Shown here piece after piece: positions 30,827 through 37,080 of a stretch of DNA of 37,080 nt (position 1 is its first letter; the number at the start of each line of letters is the position of its first letter). Below the pieces are notes generated by a model that was not told the DNA's origin, did not search any database, and worked only from the letters and a program-made list of their open reading frames with translations. The position numbers and the translations under genes were made by a program. This stretch comes from DATDPM01 sp041498815 (lineage in GTDB: Bacteria > Pseudomonadota > Alphaproteobacteria > DATDPM01). Location of the stretch: contig JBGQJC010000024.1 in the NCBI GenBank assembly GCA_041498815.1, positions 1-37,080 on the forward strand, in the 5' to 3' direction.

Positions 30827-31766
30827 TTTTCACTCACGACGGCTTCGCGGGTCCATCCAACTTTCTCGGGTATGACGCTGCCCCAAATCCGGGATTCTTT
30901 AGGGCGGCATCGCGTCCGGCGGCCATAAAATATCAAGCGCAAACAACACCCTCCGGCCGCCGCCACGTGCGCCCGACTCATACAACCCCGATGCGCTGCG
31001 ACGCGGGAACCGTGCGAACGGCGGTCTCCCGTGCTCCGGGGCTGAACCCATTATAGACGATTTGCGGCACCAAAATCCCATTGCGCGCGCCTCACAAGCC
31101 GGATCCGCACGCGGCGCGCGGCAAGAACAATCCGAATATTAAAGCGGGCTCAAGCAAATACATGCAAGACTTCCAAAACATAAATCCGTTCATTTCGAGA
31201 TTTCGCGAGCTCCGGCACGCGATGCGAGGGCCGAACGCCCGGCCGGCGCCATTGCCGCCCAATTTCATTCCCCCGGCGTCGAAACCGGTCCGCCTTGACC
31301 CCGGCCGGCCATAAGCCCAACAATCAGTGTAAGAGTTACATGTTAACGAACATTTACGCGATTTTGTCGCCTTTGTTTTGTCTGCATTGTCCTCGGCCTT
31401 GGGCCACGGCAACCCGCGAGCCAAACCAAGACATATAGTAGCCCGTGCGCAATCCTGATCCTGCCCCGCCCGCGGAGAAAAAAGCGGAACCTTTTATGCT
31501 CAGTTCATACTCACTTGCCACCCCATTGTGGCGGTTCGTTGCAGAAGTCTGTGTTAATTTTGCAACATATTTCCTTCGGAAAGTTTTTGCGGCGTAAACT
31601 GCGCTTTGCAAGGCTTTAATAGGAGAGCGCAGACGTTGAAATAGCGGTGGATTTGCGACTCATGGCGTTTGACTGTGGCAGAAAGATCGTTTACAAACTG
31701 ACGATACACGACTAGGCCGCGGAAATCCGCTGCGGCTGCGTCTTTTCTTTCAGGGGCTAGGGGAAA
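30827..31766. other. Long divergent intergenic region between the secretion operon and the tolC-like gene
   Basis: There is no convincing gene in 940 nt. Short open frames occur on both strands, but none has a recognisable domain, a good ribosome binding site or the coding pattern of its neighbours. From about 31320 rightwards it is clearly more AT-rich than the rest of the window, as expected for a regulatory region. On the minus strand TATAAT occurs at 31055-31050, a possible -10 element for the transporter operon. A small hairpin TTTCC/GGAAA followed by five T (31570-31588) is also present. Confidence 0.6.
31716..31750 (+). promoter_or_regulatory. Leader hairpin with T-rich tail before the tolC-like gene
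   Basis: GCCGC (31716-31720) and GCGGC (31732-31736) pair around GGAAATCC, and TCTTTTCTTT follows at 31741-31750. The ribosome binding site (AGGGGAAA) and ATG at 31767 come next. It looks like an attenuator or a weak terminator in the leader. The T run is interrupted, so the call is tentative. Confidence 0.35.
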
Positions 31767-33479
31767 ATGAAAAAAGCAAAGAGTGACGTGAAGTCCCTCC
31801 GCTTTGCTACGTCCGGCCGATGGGGGCTCGGGGTGACGTTAGGGGCGGCGGCCATCGTAATTGCCGGGACGGGCACGGCCGGCGCGGTGTCGCTGGAAGA
31901 TGCGGTGCGATCCGCGGTCAACACCAATCCCGACATCGGGGTGGTGGCGAAAGACCGTTTGGCGGTGGACCAAGAGTTGCGCCAGGGCAAGGCGCTTTAC
32001 TACCCCTCGGTGGATGGCGCGGTCACGGCCGGTTACGACTGGACGCTGAAGACGACAGTTTTCAACCCAACTAACCAGCAGGCGAACACGGGGCGTCTGT
32101 GGAAACAGGATAATTCGATCATCATCAGCCAGACCTTGTTCGACGGCTATGCCGCGGCATCCGAAGTGCAGCGCCAATCCGCGCGCGTGGATTCGGCCGC
32201 GCTGCGCGTGATCGCGACCTCCGAATCGATCGGTCTCGATGCGGTCCAGGGTTATACCGACGTCGTGCGCGAAGGGGAATTGGTGGCGCTCGCCCAAGAC
32301 AATCAAAAGACGCACGAGCGCTATCTGGGCGACATGAAGGCGCGCTTGCGCGGCGGCACGGGCAGCATGGCCGATGTGCGCCAGGCGGAATCGCGCTTGG
32401 CCCGGGCGATTGCGACCGTGACCGAGGAAAAGGGCAAGCTCAACGACGCCGAGACCTCGTACATCAAGACCGTGGGCGAGGCGCCGGACGGTCTTTCCAA
32501 GCCGGCCTCGGTCGAAAATCTGATGCCGGCGTCGGTCGACATGGCGGTTGCCATGGCGATCGAGTCGAGCCCGCCGATCGCGGTCGCGAATGCCGATATC
32601 CGGACCTCTCAGGCGGAGTTGCGCGCGAGCCGCGCCGACTTCTTCCCGAAGATCAAACTCCAGTTGGGCGAGCTTTGGAACCGCAACGACGGCGGCGTTA
32701 AGGGCAGCAACCGCGAAGAGCAAGCGCTGGTGGTGATGAATTGGAACGTCTTCCGCGGCGGCGAAACCGTGGCGAAGAACGAAGAGTTCGTCCAGCGCCT
32801 CGCCGAATCGCGCGAGGTTTTGGGCCAAGCCGAACGCAAGGCGGAAAACGAAGCGCGCCTGTCGTGGAACGAACTCCAAACCGCCCGCGACCGCGGGACC
32901 GCGGTCGAGGTCCAGGTCAAGGCCAATGAGAAGGTCCGCGACGCCTATACCCAGCAATTCAATCTCGGCCAGCGCTCACTCCTCGACGTGCTCGACGCCG
33001 AAAATGAATTGTTCATATCGCGCGGCGATCTCTTGAGCGCCCAATACCAGCAGCTCTTCGCCGGTTACCGGATGCTCGCGGTGGAAGGCCAACTCCTCAA
33101 GACCCTCGGCGTCACCAACCGCAAAGAGGGCATGACGATGGAGATGGCGGATAAGCCGGCCGAGCCGACGGACCAAAATGCGGCGACGGCCGACTCCAGC
33201 CAACCCGCCGACGGAGCGGCCGACGGCGCCATGCCGGCGGCAAGCACCGACGAGAACGCGGCACCTGCAGCCGATGCGCAGCCCGCTGCCGACACCACGC
33301 CCGCGGATGCCAAGCCCGCGGCGGAAACAAAGCCGGCGGCAGATGCTCAACCCAAGGCGCCGGCAAGCGACAAACAGGCGACGCAGGCACCGACCGAAGG
33401 CTTCAAGCAGGCCTCGGGCCAAGTGTCCGACGACTCGGTGATGACGCTGAACTTCAATCCGGTGTGGAGCGTCCAATAG
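31767..33479 (+). CDS. TolC-family outer membrane channel protein with Ala/Pro-rich tail
   Basis: The 570-residue outer membrane component is expected to complete the type I secretion system. A long signal peptide ends near Ala40 (GTGTAGA-VSL). Two OEP repeats follow (about 42-240 and 250-455), with typical SLEDAVRSAVNTNPDIGVV, ISQTLFDGYAA, LRGGTGSMADVRQAESRLA, NWNVFRGGETVAKNEEFVQ and FNLGQRSLLDVLDAENELFISRGDL segments, as in the AggA/LapE group. Unlike most relatives it continues about 90-100 residues beyond the barrel and helices. This is a low-complexity tail rich in Ala, Pro, Asp and Lys (about 462-550). AGGGG lies just upstream of the ATG, and a strong terminator follows the gene. Confidence 0.93.
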   Translation: MKKAKSDVKSLRFATSGRWGLGVTLGAAAIVIAGTGTAGAVSLEDAVRSAVNTNPDIGVVAKDRLAVDQELRQGKALYYPSVDGAVTAGYDWTLKTTVFNPTNQQANTGRLWKQDNSIIISQTLFDGYAAASEVQRQSARVDSAALRVIATSESIGLDAVQGYTDVVREGELVALAQDNQKTHERYLGDMKARLRGGTGSMADVRQAESRLARAIATVTEEKGKLNDAETSYIKTVGEAPDGLSKPASVENLMPASVDMAVAMAIESSPPIAVANADIRTSQAELRASRADFFPKIKLQLGELWNRNDGGVKGSNREEQALVVMNWNVFRGGETVAKNEEFVQRLAESREVLGQAERKAENEARLSWNELQTARDRGTAVEVQVKANEKVRDAYTQQFNLGQRSLLDVLDAENELFISRGDLLSAQYQQLFAGYRMLAVEGQLLKTLGVTNRKEGMTMEMADKPAEPTDQNAATADSSQPADGAADGAMPAASTDENAAPAADAQPAADTTPADAKPAAETKPAADAQPKAPASDKQATQAPTEGFKQASGQVSDDSVMTLNFNPVWSVQ

Positions 33480-33505
33480 CGGCGCACGGGGGAAGATCAA
33501 GGGGG

Positions 33506-33540
33506 AACGGGCGGCCGTTGGCCGCCCGTTTCGTTTACAG
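33506..33540 (+). terminator. Factor-independent terminator after the tolC-like gene
   Basis: A perfect 11-bp stem, AACGGGCGGCC and GGCCGCCCGTT with loop GTT (33506-33530), is followed by TCGTTT. It begins 27 nt after the stop codon. Confidence 0.85.
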
Positions 33541-33839
33541 CCATTCAACTATACAACCTTGGAGCGACGCGACGCCGCTAGGCCACGCCAGGCCACTAGC
33601 CGGTTTTGCGGTATCCTGGTAGGCAGCGTGGCCGGTGCCCGGAACGGAAAATATCTACGCGAAGTATCCCCGCAGTATCAATAAGTTATGGTGCAACCGG
33701 GGTGGTCCTGGCCGGTCCGGGGTGTTAATTTCCCTGGATTTTTTTAGAATTTGTTTATAATTGTTGTAGCAGGGTTAAATGCGCCTTGGTGTCGGCTTTG
33801 GCCGGCGCCGCTTCGGTGCGTTCCCGACGGACGAGTTGA
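33541..33839 (+). promoter_or_regulatory. Intergenic region with AT-rich candidate promoter
   Basis: No gene is seen here. The right part is AT-rich and contains a perfect TATAAT at 33756-33761, about 80 bp before the ATG of the small acidic protein. The -35 region is poor (TGGATT with a 15-bp spacer at best). Confidence 0.4.
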
Positions 33840-34268
33840 ATGATGACGGATAAAGACGGCATTTCAAACGCAACGGCCACTCCGGCGGACGCGGACGGCG
33901 ATCTCGGCTCCTTTGTAACGGTGCCGGTCGCCGGCGACGCTGCGGCCGCCATTGCGGATATGGTTGCCTCCGGCGTTGGCGGCGAAGCGCTGGTCTTCGA
34001 CTCCGCGAACATCGAGGACCAGATGGTGCTGTCCTTGGCGGACCTGCTCCCGGATTCGAGGGGCGACGTCGTCTTGTTCAACGAGGCCGGCCCGCTCTCG
34101 GTCAATATCATGGCCGACAGCCCGGTGACCGAATCCGGCACCGCCGATCACTACGTGACCTCGGCCGGGGTGGACGTTACGGGCTATCACTTCTGCACCT
34201 TCGATTCGGGGCTCACCATCTATTACCCGTCGGAGATCGATCTTTTGGTGACCGCCGGTCAGGTCTAA
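33840..34268 (+). CDS. Small acidic protein of unknown function
   Basis: The 142-residue protein is strongly acidic, with no signal peptide, membrane segment or cysteine pair (one Cys, in YHFCTFDSG). The N-terminal third is Ala/Asp/Thr-rich and looks disordered. The rest is probably beta-rich (VVLFNEAGPLSVNIMADS, TADHYVTSAGVDVTGYHF, LTIYYPSEIDLLV). Two ATG codons (33840, 33843) could serve as start. It has its own likely promoter and lies between the tolC-like gene and the giant adhesin, so a part in adhesin secretion or regulation is possible. No family was recognised. Confidence 0.7.
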   Translation: MMTDKDGISNATATPADADGDLGSFVTVPVAGDAAAAIADMVASGVGGEALVFDSANIEDQMVLSLADLLPDSRGDVVLFNEAGPLSVNIMADSPVTESGTADHYVTSAGVDVTGYHFCTFDSGLTIYYPSEIDLLVTAGQV

Positions 34269-34295
34269 GTGGGCCGTCCCAGGATCCATCGCCTG

Positions 34296-34317
34296 CGGGC
34301 GCCCAACCGGGCGCCCG
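34296..34317. terminator. Strong hairpin between convergent genes
   Basis: CGGGCGCCC and GGGCGCCCG form a 9-bp GC stem with a 4-nt loop. It lies 27 nt after the small acidic gene and 59 nt beyond the stop of the oppositely oriented RHH-PAS gene. It lacks a T run on either strand, so it may act with Rho or simply protect 3' ends. Confidence 0.45.
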
Positions 34318-34376
34318 AATGCTGTTGGGCGGTTGAATCGCGGCCACCGCACGGTCTAGCGGCTGCTCTCGTAAAG

Positions 34377-35036
34377 TCAGCGCGCGGGCCCGTGATCCAA
34401 CATGATGAGCAGAGAAAAATCCTCGGGCCCTTTGATCGCCGCCGCGCACAAATGCGCTTTGGCGACCACCACCCGGCCCGGGGCGACATAAGCAAGCTTG
34501 GCCGGAACCGCCGACGTCAATCCGCGGCCAAAGCGCGCCCAAAGTTCGTCCAAACGGAAATGTCCCCGGATCTGGAAGAAGTGCTCGACCGGCTTGCCGA
34601 TGAGCGCCTGGTGGTCGGCTCCTAACCATTGGGCAAAAGGATTGTTGACCAGCCGGATGGTCCGGTCGTGGCCAAGCACCACGCAGGGCGCGGGACAGGC
34701 CCCGACGATCGCCGTCAGGTCGGTGGTCCCGGTCGCAAGCGCCGCCTTTTTAAGTTCTGCCTCGGCAAGGCCTAGTCTCGAGCGAGCCTGGCTCAGGCAA
34801 TAAAGCCGGAGCGCCGCGGCAAAGCCCAATTCGGAGGGGTGATCTGCGGCAAGCCTGCCCACCAGCTGGTTTAGGCGCACGGCCTGCAGCTTGGCCGCCG
34901 CCTCGAGAAAGCTCCAATACCCTTGCTCCAACTTGATGGAGTAACGCCGGTTGGCGAACTGGACGATACGGTGTCTGATTACCGCATCGTCCGGGTATTC
35001 GTCCTTAATTTTCGCCGATTCTGCCACCACGCACAC
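34377..35036 (-). CDS. Ribbon-helix-helix / PAS domain protein, possible regulator
   Basis: The 219-residue protein has an N-terminal ribbon-helix-helix-like segment (about 20-60: RYSIKLEQGYWSFLEAAAKLQAVRLNQLVGRLA), similar to the RHH_4 group common in alphaproteobacteria. A helical linker (about 65-105) and a C-terminal PAS domain (about 105-215: CVVLGHDRTIRLVNNPFAQWLGADHQALIGKPVEHFF) follow. It may be a DNA-binding protein with a ligand-sensing PAS domain, although not all RHH_4 proteins are shown to bind DNA. The start is one of three GTG codons (35036, 35030, 35027); no ATG and no clear ribosome binding site exist. It is divergent from the adhesin gene across 189 nt. Confidence 0.75.
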   Translation of the reverse strand: MCVVAESAKIKDEYPDDAVIRHRIVQFANRRYSIKLEQGYWSFLEAAAKLQAVRLNQLVGRLAADHPSELGFAAALRLYCLSQARSRLGLAEAELKKAALATGTTDLTAIVGACPAPCVVLGHDRTIRLVNNPFAQWLGADHQALIGKPVEHFFQIRGHFRLDELWARFGRGLTSAVPAKLAYVAPGRVVVAKAHLCAAAIKGPEDFSLLIMLDHGPAR

Positions 35037-35168
35037 CCAAGTGTATCGCTTGCGATCGGCATTCTGTTGAGGAACCGGTTCCGGTGCAATACCCTAAAAA
35101 CACGGCACGAATGCTAACGGCCGTCAGTAAATCCCGCAGCTTAAGGGGATAGCGAACGCTGGACCGGC

Positions 35169-35184
35169 CCGGACCGGGGTCCGG
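35169..35184. promoter_or_regulatory. Palindrome in the RHH-PAS / adhesin divergent spacer
   Basis: CCGGACC and GGTCCGG flank a central GG (35169-35184), and an extra GGACCGG lies at 35161-35167. The palindrome is 42 bp before the adhesin ATG. It could be an operator, for example for the adjacent RHH protein, or a leader hairpin. Confidence 0.4.
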
Positions 35185-35225
35185 AACGCGGTACAGCGTG
35201 AGCGCGGCCACACGGGGACGAGAGA

Positions 35226-37080
35226 ATGGAAAAGTTTGGCGGCACCTCGCTTAGCGAGGTGCACGGTACCACTGACTTTACGTCGAACGCCGATGGGACC
35301 GCGGGCAGCGCGCCCGAGTCCGAGGCTCAATCACCCCAAGACGAACAGCAGGACGCCGAGGCGACCATAAAGGTAGCCCAGGAGGCGACCGGCACGCAGC
35401 ATGTGGCGACCCCGTCCGCGGGCCAGCAGGTCACGATCGCGGTGGTGCCCGGAGTCGAATACGACTTCGACTTCCATAGGGGCGATGCCGAATTCGTGTT
35501 CTCGGACGGGAACCTCGTCATCCTCGTCCACGGCGGCGGCGAAATCATCCTCGAAGACTTCGGCTCGGATGCGGCCGCCAACCTCGTCCCGCCCCTGGAT
35601 TTTGCCGGCGACATCATCGGCGCCTTCGCTCTCTTGAGTGAGAGCGCCTCGTCCGAACAGCTGGCCGAACTCGAACCGGCGGCGGGCCCCGGCGGCGACC
35701 CCAATCTGGCCGGCCCGGCCTCTTTCTCGCCTTTTGCGCCGGGACCGCTGGAACCCGGAATCCCGGAAATCGGTCCCATTTCTCCGACCTCATTGGCGTT
35801 TGGCGCGCCCGCACTGACGCCCTTCGTGTTTACCGCCTTGGAGGACGATAGCGGTCCGGCGGTGGGGCCGAACGAGACCGAAAAGGTCGACGAGGACGAC
35901 CTGCATAGAATCAATCGCGAGATCGCGCCGGACATCATTCTCGGCTCGACGCCGAGCTTCAACGGCAACAACGATCAAGCCGCGGGCGACGATCTTCCGC
36001 CCAATTCGCCGACGTCGGTCGGCGGCGTGCTCAATATTTCCTATGGGCCGAGCGGTCCGGGCGACATCGTTTTCTCGACGTCGGGCCCGGCGCTGACCTC
36101 GGAAGGCCATCCTCTCGTCTATTCCTGGGATGAAGGCAGCCACACGCTCACCGCCTATTACCTGGAAAATGCGAACGAATTCCAAATCGAGCATGACGTC
36201 TTCAAGGTTCAGGTCACCGATGTTGCGACCGGGGACTATGTCTTCACCCTGCTCGATCATCTGGATCACGCGCCCGGCGGCGGCGAAAACAACCTTCTGT
36301 TCAATCTTGATTTCACGGTGACGAACGGCGGCGGTCATTCGGCCACCGGATCCCTGCCCATCGACGTCGACGACGATGTGCCGGTCCTGACCCAGGTGAA
36401 TTCGGCCGTGGCGGAGGTGGATGAGGACGACCTCACCACGCCGACCGCGAGCTTCGACGGCAACCACGACGCGGCCCCCGGCGATTTTACGCCGAATCCG
36501 TCCCCGACGGCGGTGAGCGGAAGCTTGGGAGTCAGCTTCGGTGCCGACGGGCCGGCCCCGGACGCGATCGGTAACGTCGCGCTGACCAACAATACGCTCG
36601 CCTCGGGCGGCCACCCAGTGAGCCTGGTCGAAGACGGCGGCGTCTGGTTCGGGGAGATCCCCGGCGGCCACAAGGTGTTCAGCCTCAGCTTCGATTCCGG
36701 GGCCGGCACCTTTACCTTCACCCTGCTCGACCATCTCGACCACGCGCCGGGCGGCGATGAGAACGACCTCACGCTCGGCTTCACCTTCACGGCGAAGGAC
36801 TTCGACGGCGATACCGTCGGCAGTTCCATCTCGGTGGTTGTCAACGACGACATGCCGACGTTCGCGAATGAAGAAACCGTAAGCCCGGCCCTATCGGTGG
36901 ACGAGAGCCATCTTGCGGTCGACGACACCCAGAGCTTCGGCGGCCTGTTCAGCCCGCACTACGGGGCGGACGGCCCGGCTGCGGTCAACCCGATCGTTTA
37001 CGGCCTGGGCATTAGCGCCCCGGCCGCGGATTCCGGCCTGATCGACACGGTCTCGGGCAACCACGTGTACCTGTTCCTGA
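35226..37080 (+). CDS. Giant repeat adhesin of the type I secretion system, partial (3' end off the right edge)
   Basis: An open frame of at least 618 residues starts at the ATG at 35226 (GGGGACGAGAG upstream) and has no stop before the right edge. Residues about 55-130 form an N-terminal module (GQQVTIAVVPGVEYDFDF, FVFSDGNLVILVHGGGEIILEDF) like the retention or prefix domains of LapA/BapA-type adhesins. A Pro/Gly-rich linker has the motif PAAG at 151-154, a possible LapG-type cleavage site. From about residue 221 come long repeats that share VDE(D/S), GADGPA and FTLLDHLDHAPGG motifs, of the DUF5801/T1SS-143 kind. There is no signal peptide, as expected for a type I substrate. C-terminal RTX repeats and the secretion signal should lie beyond the window. 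Confidence 0.9.
   Translation, partial: MEKFGGTSLSEVHGTTDFTSNADGTAGSAPESEAQSPQDEQQDAEATIKVAQEATGTQHVATPSAGQQVTIAVVPGVEYDFDFHRGDAEFVFSDGNLVILVHGGGEIILEDFGSDAAANLVPPLDFAGDIIGAFALLSESASSEQLAELEPAAGPGGDPNLAGPASFSPFAPGPLEPGIPEIGPISPTSLAFGAPALTPFVFTALEDDSGPAVGPNETEKVDEDDLHRINREIAPDIILGSTPSFNGNNDQAAGDDLPPNSPTSVGGVLNISYGPSGPGDIVFSTSGPALTSEGHPLVYSWDEGSHTLTAYYLENANEFQIEHDVFKVQVTDVATGDYVFTLLDHLDHAPGGGENNLLFNLDFTVTNGGGHSATGSLPIDVDDDVPVLTQVNSAVAEVDEDDLTTPTASFDGNHDAAPGDFTPNPSPTAVSGSLGVSFGADGPAPDAIGNVALTNNTLASGGHPVSLVEDGGVWFGEIPGGHKVFSLSFDSGAGTFTFTLLDHLDHAPGGDENDLTLGFTFTAKDFDGDTVGSSISVVVNDDMPTFANEETVSPALSVDESHLAVDDTQSFGGLFSPHYGADGPAAVNPIVYGLGISAPAADSGLIDTVSGNHVYLFL
35886..36416 (+). repeat. Adhesin repeat unit 1
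   Basis: The unit is 177 codons. It starts VDEDDLHRINRE, contains GPSGPGDIVFST and YVFTLLDHLDHAPGGGEN, and ends VDDDVPVLTQVNSAVAE. The DHLDHAPGG-coding DNA at about 36243-36285 is closely repeated in unit 2. Confidence 0.85.
36417..36896 (+). repeat. Adhesin repeat unit 2
   Basis: The unit is 160 codons. It starts VDEDDLTTPTASFDGNHD, contains GVSFGADGPAPDAIG and FTFTLLDHLDHAPGGDEN, and ends VVVNDDMPTFANEETVSPALS. It is 17 codons shorter than unit 1. Confidence 0.85.
36897..37080 (+). repeat. Adhesin repeat unit 3, partial
   Basis: The unit starts VDESHLAVDDTQSFGGLF and contains HYGADGPAAVNPIVYGLGI. It is cut by the window edge before the DHLDH motif. It is more diverged from units 1 and 2 than they are from each other. 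Confidence 0.75.

Noticed and set aside
31081..31314. Possible 77-codon gene in the secretion intergenic region (internal ATG at 31162)
   Set aside because: It starts with TTG without a ribosome binding site, or a weak ATG. The sequence is Pro/Arg-rich without domain or hydrophobic pattern.
31354..31611. 85-codon minus-strand frame in the same intergenic region
   Set aside because: There is no ribosome binding site, and composition is unlike neighbouring genes. The region is AT-rich and looks regulatory.

Overview
The window is about 37 kb of GC-rich chromosome with dense, ATGA-overlapping genes. It is most likely from an alphaproteobacterium. The supporting evidence is aerobic-type cobalamin genes (cobN, cobW, cobL), a RegB/RegA redox two-component pair, a PAS_5-type protein and a ribbon-helix-helix/PAS protein. 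Placement near Rhodospirillales is an inference. No rRNA, tRNA, insertion sequence, phage gene or CRISPR array was seen.

1-15569: cobalamin (B12) biosynthesis. A leftward unit cbiX-cobH-cobL-cobI runs off the left edge. cobD is divergent from it and converges with a second leftward unit, cobP-cobW-cobN-cobO-SYLF gene-cobQ. A clear cobalamin riboswitch (about 12751-12955, minus strand) precedes cobP. Upstream of the riboswitch lie cobS-cobC on the same strand, with cobT divergent. Together these cover parts of corrin-ring synthesis, cobalt insertion, adenosylation, amidation and nucleotide-loop assembly. The odd member is a secreted SYLF-domain protein between cobO and cobQ.

15570-18402: a PDZ-containing M48-type lipoprotein metalloprotease and an ABC-2 exporter (ATPase plus permease), all leftward. 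18434-20365: regB-regA, where the kinase has an unusual residue next to its phospho-histidine. 20389-22046: two paralogous small proteins with C-terminal membrane anchors flank a PAS_5 protein. 22423-27094: a membrane sensor with dCache-like, PAS and heavily degenerate HD-GYP domains, a putative 2OG-Fe(II) oxygenase, and a gamma-glutamyltransferase-like lipoprotein that lacks key catalytic residues.

27101-37080: a surface-adhesin type I secretion locus. It has an HlyD-type adaptor and a LapB-type ABC transporter (leftward), a TolC-type outer membrane protein with a long Ala/Pro-rich tail, a small acidic orphan protein, a leftward RHH-PAS protein, and the start of a very large repeat adhesin that runs off the right edge. 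The adhesin has an N-terminal module and a PAAG motif resembling LapA-type retention and LapG-cleavage features. The nearby catalytically degenerate HD-GYP receptor makes c-di-GMP control of adhesin release a reasonable but unproven idea.
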